Of a DNA stretch of 64,000 bases, positions 10,601 through 22,945 are shown piece after piece. Below the pieces are notes generated by a model. It was not told the origin of the DNA and did not search any database. It saw only the letters and a list, made by a program, of their open reading frames with translations. Both the position numbers and the translations under genes were made by a program. The stretch's first letter is position 1, and each line of letters begins with the position of its first letter. Source of the stretch: Piliocolobus tephrosceles (lineage: Eukaryota; Chordata; Mammalia; Primates; Cercopithecidae); the NCBI RefSeq assembly GCF_002776525.5, contig NC_045447.1, positions 21,474,965 to 21,538,964 on the forward strand. Direction: 5' to 3'.

Positions 10601-13365
10601 CTTGGGTTTTTAGGGCTTTAATTGAAAAAATGTTCCAGAATCCTTCCCTTTACTCATCACCCCCAAAGATGTTTCCTACCACTGACACTAGGAAATGGTG
10701 TAATTACTGCTATGTAAATGGGGATATGAATACTCAGGGGGTTTGTGGTAATGTGCCTCGACATCCCACATAAAGCCAAAGGAGAAATATGGCACAATTT
10801 TTTAATTAAACGGTTTAAAGATTGGAAGAAGAGGAAAATGATGTTTTTATGTTAACTCTAGACAATATCCAATATTTTATTGATCCTCAGACACTCATGT
10901 TTTAACATCTTTGAACTTCGAATACATTTTTCAATCAATGCTGTGCCCCAGTTTAACTTGCAGCCTTTTATTTTCTTTCTTAGTGATAAATAAAATGATG
11001 ATGTGTCTTACAATAACGCATTTTAGATTTTGTGGATTGTGATATTATGGAGTACAATCTACAATTCACACAAAATTTTAGGATAAAAATGGGAGGCTTT
11101 GGAGCTGTTTAGGGCTAGCTGTGGTTTCTGCAGGGTTTCTTGACCACTCTGGTCCCCTGGGGCTGTGGTATACAGTAGGACAGGCAGTGCTCAGCACACT
11201 AGCGTGCCTCAAGGCCTCGTGTGCCCATTCCAGGACATTCCTACCATCACTACAGGCCCCAGTAATACTCATCTCCCCTCCAACAGTTTACTCCCATGTT
11301 GGATAATCATCCCCTTCCTTATAGCCCCTCAATGTAGATGAGACAGACTCACATTTTCAAGGAGAATTTTGTTTTAAAAGTCAAGGGAAAAGTAAAAAGG
11401 GGAGAAAAGGAAGTGTAAACAGTATAGAAATTGTCACACTTTCAATTATTGTGTTTCCAGTATTTCCATCCTATAAAAATAAAAGGGAATTTTAGTGAGA
11501 CCTCAATTTCAGGAGAAGTTAACTGATGGCCATTAGGAAGCCTTGGCTCACATTCCAACCCAGTTCCAGGTCGGCTGTGCCCACCATTTACCTTTTCCTC
11601 ACCCATGAAGTAAGAGTCTTGGTTTTATTATTTTTTTGGATTCCTCTATTGCTAACTTCCTACAGCTTGGCTCTTTCAAAAAAGTTCTGGCCCATGTAAA
11701 ATGTCATGTCTTTAGTCCACAAAATGGTTGGGGAATCACTTGACTAGCTATGAGAGTAAAATCTCTTGCCACATTTATAAAGAAAAAGATAAAACACAAG
11801 CTCAACGGTTTTTAGCTCAAGAAAATTAGTTCTTCATTTTCAAAGTATTGTATTAACTGAGAAGGAGTTGGATTGGGGGAGAATGGTGCGTTAGCAGAGC
11901 ATGGCTGAAGGATAATCATCTTCACTACAACCATTCATATTTCTCTTTTGTTTTTCTTCAGAACATCCTCTTTTAAAAAATTCAAAAGTAATGAACAAAT
12001 TTTAAAAATCTAACCAAAACAGCAGCAACAACAAAAAACGTAGGATCGATACCAGAGCACTGGATGACTCAATGACCGGCTGAGTGCCTCTGAAATAGGG
12101 CTGGGGAATCATGGTGGCTAAAATCCCCCATTAAATGCTTATTTGCCTTTGGACTTAAATTTATAATAAGTGTATGAGAGCTTTTCTTTGAGAACTGATT
12201 AGTTTTGATATCCGAGAGTCATCCTCCCTCAATCCATTTTGCCTTGTGGGAGAAGCACATTTAGCAGGAGGAAGGGAGCATTGAATCACTGCATTCATTC
12301 TGGATAGCAGCTAAAAGAAGGCTAAAGACAGGTTGAGGCATGTTTCAAAAAATTCTATTAAAATTGCAAGTGAAATCAAAACCATGTCTATGGGAAACTT
12401 TAAAGGAAATGGGATTATATAACCCAGAGAAAAGAATACTCAGGATGTGGGTGGTAGGGGTAGAAAGGAAGCCATCTGCAAATACATAAGATGTATTATG
12501 TGAAAGCAAGATTAGGCTCATTCTGTGACATGAAGGAGACGGCTATTGGTACAACATGAAGCAGATTGTCTACAACTTTCTAATAGTTAAATTGGCCCAA
12601 GATACTATGGTATACATTGGGAAGATCTCAGTTCTTCAAGAAAGAAGGTGTTCAAATGAAAGCTGCTCACTATCAATCACAGCTTCCTAATTGAATTTTA
12701 ACAGTCAGTTAACAGCCCTTTAAGCCTGACATTCTAATGACTCCTAATCCATGACAAGGACACTTAGATTCTCAGCTGCCCCACATTTGAGGAAAAACCA
12801 AGACTCTGACAGCATTCATAGCCCTCTGATTCAAGTTGAAAAGGAACCCAACACAGCAAGATCTTCAAGGACAATAACAACAACAATGTTCAGCCTGCCT
12901 CTCTCTGGAAATTTCTTAGTCACCCATATTAGGGATCACAGATCACCCTTTTCCAGCAGTTCTACCTCTGGCTCCTGACTCCTAGGCCTCTCTGCAGGTT
13001 GCAGCCAGTCTATTGACAACTCTGCACTGTTCCCAGCACAACATTTGTGGGGGAAATTGTTGGCCAAGGCACCAGTAGTGTTCAGACCAGCTGAGCTCGT
13101 TCATGGTGCTGCATTTCAGGCAAAAATGTTCTCTTTCAAGACTGATGACCCTCTTGCCAGCAATTGCTTGGATGGAGTGTTCATTCAAACACCGTGGGCT
13201 CATTACCAGCTCAGAGCACAGAAACTGTGCAGGTAATTTCTACCCACCGTCCAATCTGTTGCTTGCCCACCCTCACGCCACCTCCCATTCTGTCCTTCCC
13301 AAGATAGATGTGGTATTATACATACCACTTTACAATCCCTAACACAGCAGGTGTGGTCAGAGACT
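10601..13365. other. long unique stretch without recognised gene
   Basis: No young repeat interrupts these 2.8 kb. Short open frames on both strands lack domains. The content is mixed, with small A-rich and CAACAA patches near 12020 and 12885. If a regulatory element exists in the first 14 kb, this repeat-poor block would be a natural place for it, but nothing in the sequence proves one. Confidence 0.45.
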
Positions 13366-13374
13366 TCCAACACC

Positions 13375-13379
<5 letters not shown>

Positions 13380-13416
<37 letters not shown>

Positions 13417-14192
13417 ATACTTTAAGTTCTAGGGTACATGTGCATAACATGCAGGTTTGTTACATATGTATATCTGTGCCATGTTGGTGTGCTGCACCCA
13501 TCAACTCGTCAGCACCCATCAATTCATCATTTATATCATGTATAACTCCCCAATGCAATCCCTCCCCCCTCCCCCCTCCCCATGATAGGCCCCAGTGTGT
13601 GATGTTCCCCTTCCCAAGTCCAAGTGATCTCATTGTTCAGTTCCCACCTATGAGTGAGAACATGCGGTGTTTGGTTTTCTGTTCTTGTGATAGTTTGCTA
13701 AGAATGATGGTTTCCAGCTGCGTCCATGTCCCTACAAAGGACGCAAACTCATCCTTTTTTATGGCTGCATAGTATTCCATGGTATATATGTGCCACATTT
13801 TCTTAATCCAGTCTGTCACAGATGGACATTTGGGTTGATTCCAAGTCTTTGCTATTGTGAATAGTGCCGCAATAAACATACGTGTGCATGTGTCTTTGTA
13901 GTAGAATAATTTATGATCCTTTGGGTATATACCCAGTAGTGGGATGGCTGGGTCATATGGTACATCTAGTTCTAGATCCTTGAGGAATTGCCATACTGTT
14001 TTCCATAATGGTTGAACTAGTTTACAATCCCACCAACAGTGTAAAAGTGTTCCTATTTCTCCACATCCTCTCCAACACCTGTTGTTTCCTGATTTTTTAA
14101 TGATTGCCATTCTAACTGGTGTGAGATGGTATCTCATTGTGGTTTTGATTTGCATTTCTCTGATGGCGAGTGATGATGAGCATTTTTTCATG
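13380..14192 (-). mobile_element. young 5'-truncated L1, minus strand, with target-site duplication
   Basis: Starts with a T tract (about 33 T, to 13412), then reverse-complement L1 3' UTR and the end of ORF2. A perfect 14-bp duplication, tccaacaccatatt, is at 13366-13379 and 14193-14206. The 3' UTR carries the duplicated 'gacgagttgatgggtg'-type segment (reverse complement at about 13498-13525) also seen in the 5882-7309 copy. Truncated at codon 184 from the ORF2 stop. Confidence 0.97.
13637..14192 (-). pseudogene. L1 ORF2 C-terminal remnant, frame intact over 184 codons
   Basis: From the truncation point at 14191 the frame is open to the natural stop at 13637, giving about 184 residues of the ORF2 C-terminus. 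The intact Cys motif CWRGCGEIGTLLHCWWDC and the IGGN end are present. The frame happens to continue 19 codons into flanking host DNA upstream (to 14248), which is not part of the element. Lack of frameshifts fits a recent insertion. Endonuclease and reverse transcriptase catalytic parts are absent, so it is non-functional. Confidence 0.93.
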
Positions 14193-14206
14193 TCCAACAC
14201 CATATT

Positions 14207-14654
14207 AATAACAGTCCTAATGAAGAACCAAAATAGCATACCTGTCACAGAAGTTATGTCAGCTCCTAGGAAAATTAAAGTGGCCAGTCACCCTACATGT
14301 TGTCTATTTTTCCATTGTCTCCACTTCTTTCTTTCTGCCTGCCCCCAAGCCTCTCTTCCTTATGTGTGTTAGTTCTTGCAGAGTGCTTTCAGCAGACCTG
14401 CCATTGTTTGCTAAATCACCTATCACGGAACTGGGAAACAGAAGAGCTGTGCAGGAGTTCCAGCATCCCCTCTGTTCCTCTGTCTAGCAGGAACCTGTCA
14501 TTTTAAGAATCTACTCCAGGCCAAGCTTCAATGATGCTGTTGCAATGATGGCAGATGTTAGCTTTACCCAAAATGACCCTGCTCCTGTGGTGCTGGCTAA
14601 TGCAGATTCAGAAATGAAGGCCAAGCTCTGTGTGCTAACAAAGCTCATAGTCTG
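14207..14654. other. unique sequence
   Basis: No recognised repeat or gene. Confidence 0.5.
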
Positions 14655-14878
14655 CTGTAGGAGTCAGCAAACTTTTCCTAAAAAGGGACAGTTTGCAAAT
14701 AGTTTAGGCTTTACAGGTCACAGAGTCTCCTATCCAACTATTCAATTCCACTGTTACAGCTCAAGAGCAGTCATAAACAATATATCAACAAGTGATTGTG
14801 GCATGTTCCAATAAAGCTTTATTTATGAAAAAGGCAGTGGGCTAGATTTGACCCACAGGATGTCATCTGGAAGGCTGT
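14655..14878 (-). mobile_element. hAT-type nonautonomous DNA transposon relic, minus strand
   Basis: 'ggagtcagcaaacttttcct', 'tgcaaatagtttaggcttta', 'tgttccaataaagctttatt' and 'gggctagatttgacccacag' are the reverse-orientation text of the same family as 686-900. Terminal inverted repeats are partly visible (gtcagcaaac versus the degraded far end). Confidence 0.72.
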
Positions 14879-14884
14879 GATCTA

Positions 14885-15020
14885 GTGGAAGAGACAAATA
14901 AGTGCTCCAATGGTTGCAGTGTTCAACAGTGAGTGATAAAATAAGAAGGAATCAAGCAGAAGGTGGTTAGGGAAGGCCTTCTGGAAGAGGTGAGGTTTGA
15001 GCCATGACTTGAGGTATGAA
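14885..15020 (-). mobile_element. L2 LINE fragment, minus strand
   Basis: 'aaggccttctggaagaggtg' then 'aggtttgagccatgacttga' is reverse-complement L2 3'-region text. Confidence 0.55.
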
Positions 15021-15384
15021 TAACTGCTTAATCACATACCTGCCTAATCTTCCCCTTCCACCATCATCTTCCCTCGTAGACTGATTATCTGTGATTAGAA
15101 TCTGTTAGACTTTGAGGTTCCTGTAAGCTGTAACAGCATCTTAGCTGCCTTTATAATCCCAAACTCAAATTTAGTGCTTTTACATAATCAGGGACTGATG
15201 AATGTTTATTGGATTAAAAAGGGGCATATGACCTTTTACCTCCGTTTTGACCACAGCTAACTCTCTCTGTTTCCTGAAAGATGATATTCCTGCTTCACCC
15301 TGTGCTGTGCTACAGCTGGGTAGAGACTTGTAACTACACAAAAGAGTTCTTAGAGTTCTTAGCCTATTTATTATTATTTCATAT

Positions 15385-15612
15385 TCTGGAGCCAGACTGA
15401 CTTTGGACTCATGCTCTGCCATTTACTAGCTGTGTGATCTTGGACAAGTCAGTTAACTTTTCTATGCCTTAGTTTCCCCTTCTGTTAAAATAATGATAGT
15501 ATTTATCCTCTAGGATTGTTGCAAAGATTAAATGAGTTAAATGAATACAGTATTTAGAATGATTCCTGGCACGGAGCAACTGTTCGTTAAATGCTGGCTA
15601 TTATTAATATTA
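15385..15612 (+). mobile_element. MIR SINE, plus strand
   Basis: Nearly full-length MIR: 'ctggagccagactgactttg', 'ctgccatttactagctgtgt', 'gacaagtcagttaacttttc', then 'taaatgagttaaatgaatac' and a LINE-related end. Confidence 0.9.
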
Positions 15613-16135
15613 CAAAGCTAGACCTAGTGTCTTCATAATAATCTTGCACCTCTGTGGTAGAAAGGGGACAGAGGAGCTGCTAACATTCATTTGGAAATTC
15701 TAACCAACTGCCTAGCTTCAGCCTCATTTGTTTGTTGTTTTAATCTCTCTGCCCTGGGCTGCTGCACAAGGAGAGAAGTTGATTGGCAGCTTAACTGTTT
15801 AAAATCAATATAAGAAACACTTGGAGATGAAAGCAATTCAAGCAAGGTACTGGCTGGGGTTGGGAGCTAAAACTGCTCTTGAAGGAAACAAACGAAGGAG
15901 ATGAAGAAAGTGGGTCAGAAATGAAATAGCGCGAAACTGTGCCAGTGGAGGTGAGATTACAATATAGCAGCACGACTTTTTCATCGGAGAAAGATCGTTT
16001 CTTTTTGTAAAAAAATAGAATAAAATAAAGCAGAACCAAAAGCCCTAATCTCAAAATTGCTCCAGCCTGGTAGTGATTGTTCCACTGATTTAAACACACT
16101 TGTCTTTCCTCTCCTCCTTGCTGCTGTGCCCCCCG
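15613..16135. other. unique sequence
   Basis: No recognised repeat. It becomes GC-richer towards 16100. Confidence 0.5.
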
Positions 16136-16322
16136 CCACCCCGCACCACCAACACGTGCACTCGCGTCCCCCTTCTTTGATCTCTGCAGGAACTTCCTGG
16201 CCAGGTACAAATGGAAAGATTACATCTCAGCTTTGTTGCTGATGCCACATGAGACCAGCACCCACAGGAAAGGAACTGCAGATACCAGGCAAGGAGGTGC
16301 ACGTGTTGGTGGTGCGGGGTGG
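16136..16322. repeat. 26-bp perfect inverted repeat with 135-bp spacer
   Basis: The arm 16136-16161 is the exact reverse complement of 16297-16322 (26/26); the spacer is 16162-16296. Each arm contains the palindromic E-box CACGTG inside 'accaacacgtgcac'. The flanking bases do not pair. The surrounding 16.1-16.4 kb is locally GC-rich and not a repeat I recognise. Confidence 0.93.
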
Positions 16323-16996
16323 ACAGCATTTCCTACGACCGAGGCTGCCCCACTCAGACATTTGGTTCCATTAAGCCCGTCTGGTCTCCCACCCAGAGAG
16401 GCCGCTAAGCTCCCTGTTGAGGGGAGGTGAATCTGTGTTAAATCCACTATAAATTCAGAGAGTTCCGAAGTAAACAAGGAAGCTCCCTTTCCGACCTGTC
16501 TCTGACATACCTTGACACTTCCATTTCTTGTTTATTAATATTTCTCTTTATTTTTCTTATTCTACTCAGTCTGAGCTCTACGAGTTAAATTTTATCAACT
16601 TGACAGTTTGTAAGGTATCCCCAATAACTACACTATTCCAACCTTGCCCTGAATATTTCCCGCCTTATTTCCATCCCCGAGTGAGTTACCATCATCCCTT
16701 AACAAGGACTTTTATGTGTATAGTTTACAAGAGTATTCCCTTTTTGGACTCCTGTGTACATTGCCTTTTCCTCGTACAATATTGTTGATGTTCTTGTGCT
16801 CAGAGAGCCAGGAAGAAAAATACACCTGTGGAACTGGCTCATTCAGAGATCTTGGAAGGCTTGAGATCCACATCAAAGACGGGTCATAAAGGAAAGCATC
16901 TAAACACATGTGGGGCATTTTAAGCAGGATATGGTCAGTACTGTGGGATTTATTCATATACACTTTTGGGTCTTGTCTTGAAGTCACAAAGAGCAC

Positions 16997-16998
<2 letters not shown>
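16323..16998. other. unique sequence
   Basis: No recognised repeat, exon or motif. Confidence 0.5.

Positions 16999-17029
<31 letters not shown>
16999..17029. repeat. (AC)n microsatellite
   Basis: About fifteen AC units followed by CACTCACTCACT. Confidence 0.97.
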
Positions 17030-17033
<4 letters not shown>

Positions 17034-17634
17034 TCACTCCTCACCCCTACATTGAAAAAGAAAAAAAAAAGTTATTCACAAGAGTACCAGCTAACACATG
17101 TAATAGAATTGCAGAAGGAATAATAGAAATAGAAAATTACCATTTTATCATCATCAAACAATTCATTCAGCAAAGGGTCAATAACAGAAGTTGGAACCAT
17201 TGAGTAAAGTTTCTTGAAAAGCAAAACATAATGGGATTTCAAACTATCATCCCACAGGTCCTTTCTTAATTACAGAATAAGAGAGAGCTTTTATAATGGA
17301 GACACCTGGTGGCCATCACCTTTACCAAGTGATATTTAGCAATTCCAATAATGGTATAAACTGACATTATGTCCCTCATGATCTGATTCAATGTCAATTG
17401 CACAAGACCTTGCCAAAAATGCTTAACTTGAATCTTGTCATGAAGCAACAGAAAAATCCAAATTTTGAGGATGTTCTGTAGGATAACTAGTCCAGATTCT
17501 CAAAAACTGCCAACAACATAAAATACAGGAGATAGATAACATATATTCATGAATGCATGCATGAGTAAAGTAGAAGGCTATTATATTTTAAAGGAGAATA
17601 AAGAAACAGACAAAATGTAATAATATACCTTTAA
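17030..17634. other. unique AT-rich sequence
   Basis: An A-rich patch at 17055-17070; otherwise nothing recognised. Confidence 0.5.
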
Positions 17635-18005
17635 TCATATCCTGGATTTTAAAAAGGCTATGAAAGACATTTGGAGAACACTGGGGGGAATGTAAATACG
17701 GGCTACGTGTGAGGCAGCTATTACATCTGTGTCAGACTTCTTAGTTGTGATAATGGTAGTGTAGTTACATAGGACAAGGTTTCTGTCCTTAAGAATTCTG
17801 AAGTATTTAGGGTTGAAAGGTTATAAATGCCTGAAAGTTGTTTTAAATGGTTCAGAAAAAAATCCCATGTGTTTGTTTATACACATAAATATGCAGATAA
17901 AATGTGACAAAATGTTAGCAAATGTGAATTTAAATGAGGGCTATAAATGTATTCACTATAGTATTCTTTCAGATTCTTAGAATTGAATTTTTTCAAATAA
18001 AAATT
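17635..18005 (+). mobile_element. old L1 3' UTR end, plus strand
   Basis: 'ttgtgataatggtagtgtag', 'ctgaagtatttagggttgaa', 'aaatggttcagaaaaaaat' and 'gacaaaatgttagcaaatg' are characteristic of an L1M-type 3' UTR, ending in 'tttcaaataaaaat'. Confidence 0.75.
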
Positions 18006-18034
18006 TGGAGAGAGGGAAGAAACCCCTACCTCTA

Positions 18035-18467
18035 TTAAAATGTAAGAATTTCTTAAAATGTGGTACATGTACATGATGGAATACTACACAGCCATAAAAA
18101 ATAATGAAATCATGTTTGTTTGTTTGTTTTGCAGTAACATGAATGCAGCTAGAAGCTATTATCCTAAGCAAACCAGTACAGAAACAGAAAACCAAATACT
18201 GCATGTTCTCACTTATAAGTGGGAGCTTAACACTGGATACACATGAACATAAAGATGGCAACAATAGACACTGGGGACAATAGAGTGGGGAGGGAGAAAA
18301 GAACAAGGGTTGAAAAACTACCTATTGGGTACTATGCTCACTACCTGGGTGATGGATTCATTCACACTCTAAACCTCAGCATCAAGCAATATATCTTTGT
18401 AACAAACCTGCACATGTAACCCTGAAACTAAAATAAAATGTGAAAAAAATAAAAATAAAAAATAAAA
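18035..18467 (+). mobile_element. L1 3' end (older primate family), plus strand
   Basis: 'atggaatactacacagccat' to 'gcatgttctcacttataagt', then the 3' UTR to 'cacatgtaaccctgaaact' and an A-rich tail. An insertion of GTTT units interrupts ORF2 text at about 18117-18130. L1PB or L1MA range; no usable frame. Confidence 0.9.
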
Positions 18468-18545
18468 GACCACAGACTTTGGAATCAGACTGACCAACTT
18501 TCAAATCCTATATTTCCCACTTAATAAACCTGTTCCTTTAGATTC
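18468..18545 (+). mobile_element. MIR fragment
   Basis: 'gaccacagactttggaatca' and 'gactgaccaactttcaaatc' match the 5' part of MIR; the rest is lost. Confidence 0.55.
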
Positions 18546-18605
18546 AAAAAGGGTGAATAAATAAATATTTTATTTGGTATTACTCTGTGTGTATGTATGT
18601 GCATA

Positions 18606-18801
18606 TTTTTGTTGTTGTTTTGTTTTGTTTTGCTTTTGAGATAGGGTCTCACTTTATAGCCCAGCCTGGAGTGCATGGTGCAAAGTTGGCTCACTGAAGC
18701 CTCAAACTTGTGGGCTTAAGCAATCCTCCTACTAGCCTCGCAAGTAGCTGGGAATACAGGCACAAGTGGCCACATCCGACTAATTTTAAAAAAAATTTTT
18801 A
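18606..18801 (-). mobile_element. AluJ, minus strand, first part (host of nested Alu)
   Basis: Reverse-strand old Alu with a (GTTTT)n tail, 'gagatagggtctcactttat' and 'aagtagctgggaatacagg', broken at its central A/T-rich linker by the Alu at 18802-19100. It continues at 19108-19205. Confidence 0.92.
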
Positions 18802-19100
18802 GGCCGGGCGTGGTGGCTCAAACCTGTAATCCCAGCACTTTGGGAGGCCGAGATGGGCGGATCACGAGGTCAGCAGATCGAGACCATCCTGGCTAACACG
18901 GTGAAACCCCGTCTCTACTAAAAAAATACAAAAAAAAAAAAAAACTAGCCAGGCGAGGTGGCAGGCGCCTATAGTCTCAGCTACTCAGGAGCTGAGGCAG
19001 GAGAATGGCGTGAACCGGGGAGGCGGAGCTTGCAGTGAGCTGAGATTCAGCCACTGCACTCCAGCCTGGGCAACAGAGCAAGACTCCATCTCAAAAAGAA
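18802..19100 (+). mobile_element. AluY of Old World monkey type, nested insertion
   Basis: Complete plus-strand Alu beginning 'ggccgggcgtggtggctca'. The right arm reads 'aaactagccaggcgaggtgg' and 'gagattcagccactgcact', features of the monkey AluY lineage. It inserted in opposite orientation into the linker of an AluJ, with short A/T-rich duplicated ends (aaaaaaattttta and aaaaaaaattta). Confidence 0.94.
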
Positions 19101-19107
19101 AAAAAAA

Positions 19108-19205
19108 AATTTAAGAGATGGCCTCCAACTCCTGGCCTCAAGCAATCCTCCTGCCTCAGCCTCCTAAAGTGCTGGGATTACATGGGTGAGCCAACGCACC
19201 TGGCC
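19108..19205 (-). mobile_element. AluJ, minus strand, second part
   Basis: Continuation of the split AluJ from 'agatggcctccaactcctgg' to 'caacgcacctggccc'. Confidence 0.92.
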
Positions 19206-21049
19206 CAAAGATGTCTTTCTTAGAGGGTAGCCTGAGCTATGGGACAGAAATTCTTAGTTTCCCTACCCTCTCCTGTGCCCTAACCATTACCAAAGGTTTT
19301 GACTTTGCTCCCTGTTTTTCTCCCCATTCCACAGGTAGATTCTCTTATAATAAAGAGGATTTGTTTGAGGATGTGATGCTGAACCAGAATAAGGAAAAGA
19401 AGAGGAGAAAGCACGTGGGCTGAGTTTGGAGAACAGAATGCCGAGGAACTGAGGGAGAGGAGAGTATGACTTGGGGCGGGAAGGGACGGATGTAAATCAT
19501 GCAAGAGACCAAACATCTGAAAGGTAACTCTTCGTCATGATCATTGGCTACCTTCGGCCTGTGATGGGAACCTCACCTTTGTTCACCTCCACCGTCACCT
19601 TCTACTGGTCTTATAATTCTCCCTCAGCTGCCCTCAATGACAAGATGTCATTCACCCAGGGCCAAGGACCTGAGCAGAGGGCTATAGGTGCAACCACCTT
19701 CTGACTGACCACCTTCAGCTGCCATGTCAGATCGGGTCTGACTGTGCAGAGCCCTCTCTGATTCTGTCTTCCAGCACCTCTGGCCACACCCTCTCCGGCC
19801 ACAGGGACAGATGTGTCTTTCCTCCTGCCCGGCCTGCATCCTAGGCAGGGACCAAAGACCTGTAGAGCCTCCTCCACCATTGTCAAGCAGAGTGGTTGCT
19901 CTGAGGATCTTTGCTATGCTCATTTGCCTTTTGAAAATCCCCTCTTAATGTTCTGTTTTACCAAACAAGCAAGGTCTCTCAACTATCCTGCTTCTGTTGT
20001 TGTTGCTATTGTCTTGCCCTTTAATTACATCTGACAGCTAGGCAGGCACGTTTGAGCTAGAGGCAAACCAAGGCCAAGTGAAATCAGGATAGGGTGTTCT
20101 ACCTCTTGAGAGCAGGACTCTCAGCGCAAAGCCCAGAGTGGAGCAAAGAGAAAATCAATAATTCTCAGCCAAACTCATTTTCAAATGTGAATGGTGCTTG
20201 TGATTAGCGAAGGAGGTGCACGGTGAAAAGCTTTGCTCTTGAGTTGTTTTTGTCATGTTTCTGGCTGTTGTTGTATCATCTTGGCCTACCAGTCTAATTC
20301 ATAATTTTAATGTCAGCTTTAGTGCTAGATAATTTTCACTCAGAATAACGACAGTTACCACATTCAAGGAATCTCATATTCGCTCATTCTCCGGATAATT
20401 TTTGAGATCCTAGTAAGTACCTAGCGGTATGGTAGGCTTAGACTCATGGGTGGAGTGGGGGAAGGAGTGTTTATCAAATCACATCACAAATACATAGTTA
20501 CTGGTAATGAGAAGTGTGCATTGCTAAGAATGATCAAAAAGGAGGACTTACCTAGTCAGGATAGGGATAAAGAAAATATTGGTGAGGAAATGATGCTGAG
20601 CTATTAAAAAATAGGTATTAAGAATGACTAGGAGTTTGGCAAAGTGTACGTGTGTGCTGTGTGTATGCTCAGGTGTGTGCAGGGTGTGTGGAGGAGAGTG
20701 GTTGGGAAGGAAAAAGCATGTTCAAGGCCAAGGAGAAAATGCAGGCACAGACCCTGAAGAGGGAGCCTAGGAAGGTGGTAGCTGTCTTCACTCTGGTAAA
20801 GTAATAAAAAGTTAAAAGTGCTAATTCACTTTATTAAAGGACAGTGATAGAGGCCAAGAGATTGCAGTAGTATATGCCAAGTGATAGTAGCCCTCTAGTG
20901 TCTCTGAGAAGGGCAAGGAACGCTCAGCTTCCCCAGAAATATCTCCATTACAGACTGCAAATTCCATTACTATCCCATATAATCTTTCTGTGATATAATC
21001 TTTGCATTCTTCTAGCCCTTTATTTTAAAGTGCAAAGAATAAGACCCTT
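19206..21049. other. unique sequence, weak L2 trace
   Basis: No recognised exon. 20640-20700 is GT-rich, and 20700-20790 weakly resembles minus-strand L2. The open frames at 19211-19423 and around 19611-19923 have no recognisable domain. Confidence 0.45.
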
Positions 21050-21185
21050 ACACTGGCATTTTTTTTGGCAAAGATTTATCAAATGCTTACTATGAGCCAG
21101 GAAAAGTTCTAGTAATTGGGGTTATAGCAATGAACTCAACAAAAACATTCCCTCCCTTCAGGAATCTCACAGTTGATTATTCCCA
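21050..21185 (-). mobile_element. L2 LINE 3' end, minus strand
   Basis: 'aaatgcttactatgagccag' and 'gttatagcaatgaactcaac' followed by 'ccctcccttcaggaatctca' are reverse L2 text. Confidence 0.6.
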
Positions 21186-22896
21186 CTCTGTAAAGTCAGA
21201 ACTGACTGCCTGGAACTGCTTCTAAAATAGCGTGATTATTTCTCTTTAAAGTAATGCCTTTACCCTTTAATTCCACTAGTTGCTTTGATTAGGAGTATAA
21301 AGTGGATTGGCTGGAGTGAGATGAAAAGAGAGCTTAACTACTCTGCATTTAAAAAATGAGGATTTCGAGATTCCTGGGTAAACCCAAGAAAACAATAAAG
21401 GTGACCAGGTATCAGGTGAGGAGAAAGGAGATTGTATGCAGGGAGTGGGGGCAGAGGGTGTTTGTACATGCATGTGCACAGACACGCGTTGTTGGGGATC
21501 AGATCTTAGGAGAGGACTCAGAGGCTTTTGAGCCTGAAGACAAGACAACCAATGAGAAAATGTAGATGGTGGTGTATTGACCAAGGGGCTTTGATTACCT
21601 GAAATGTTAAATCTATGAAGAATTTATATTGTTTGAGGAAGATGGATAATTACATGTCTCTTTCTCACTGAGAAGAAAGCCTAAGACAAAAATAAAAAGT
21701 GAGAAAGTGATGAACCCCCCCAAAATTAAAATATTTTATTGTCACATTTCATTTTAGTTTGCCATGTGGTGACTTAAGTTCCTTCATGACCCCAATCCCT
21801 TTGTAAGTGTTATATTACTTCAAGAAAAAAAAAAAAAAAAAAAAGTTGGTCTGGATAATTTAATAATAGGAAGAAAGAAAAACCTACAAGAAGTAAGTAA
21901 GGTGAGAATGAGATGGATAATTTACATGAAAGCAGTAAGAGGAAGACGTGAGAAGCAAAGTTGCAAGAACCCCATGAACACCAGGGGGCTGTTGATATTT
22001 CAGGGATTAGCAAAGAGGTGTTGGGTTCTTTTTAAGGGCAGTGAGCGAATGTGACCAAACTCCAAGAGACACACATAAGTCAAAATAGTTTCTTTAACAA
22101 AACATTTTCATTTGCTACTCAAGAAAAGACAATCAATAACGCACACATACATACACACATATATGGATGTATGTGCTCTGGCTTTTTGGTTCGCCCCTGG
22201 GGTACAGTCTTTAAATTTTAAATTCCTCAACATGTCTGACAGTAGCTACATCCAGTTATTCAAGCCAGTTATTCAGGTATTACTTTTCCTTTTTTATGTG
22301 GGGCTCTATACGTTAGGTTTCCTCTTTTCCCTAATGGAAATATTACAAGGTAAGTCAGGTTTCTCCTCTTAACTAATAGGAAGATGATAAAGTAGTAAGC
22401 ATGAAATATATCATGTCATGATAAAAGACAAAAAGACTGCAGAATCTCTCAATATTTATCTCCTACCTTTATTGTGATATGTATAAATTATCCCTTGAGA
22501 CTTGAATGACTCACATTTTGTGGTCTGCATTCCCCAGGTAAAAGTACATCAAGTCTGTTCTTGTCCTCAGATAAAGGAATGGTTGTAACCATGAAAATGC
22601 CTTGCAGGGGAGGATTTTCCGAGAGTGTCTGACACACTTTAGCACTTAATTTTTCTTATTAATTGGAAAAAATGGTAAGTATAGTACTTTTCAACTCTTC
22701 AAGTCATAGGAATCCTTCTATTTGGCCAGAATCCATGGTAAATTAAAGAAGAAAATGGATGTTTTCTGGCAGCTTAGGACACTAAAATAACAACAGTCAA
22801 CCCTTAAATGTCTAAGTGGCCAGGCGTGAGGAGTTTGTACTCCAGCAGCTTAGAGATCTCCATTCATAAGTTTTCAACTGATTGTAATTTTTTTCA

Positions 22897-22898
<2 letters not shown>
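21186..22898. other. unique sequence with an A20 run
   Basis: Contains a run of 20 A at 21825-21844 without a recognisable retroposon beside it, a short tandem 'ccagttattcaa(g)' at 22250-22276, and a small CATACACA stretch at 22142. No gene seen. Confidence 0.5.

Positions 22899-22945
<47 letters not shown>

Noticed and set aside
13308..13772. 154-codon open frame on the plus strand
   Set aside because: Antisense of the L1 3' UTR and ORF2 end plus flanking DNA; a shadow of the minus-strand L1.
16100..16430. GC-rich segment as a CpG island or promoter
   Set aside because: Short, with few CpG, and no nearby exon or transcription start evidence; the inverted repeat is the only firm signal.
21825..21844. 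A20 run as a retroposon tail
   Set aside because: No SINE, LINE or gene-like body beside it and no flanking duplication.
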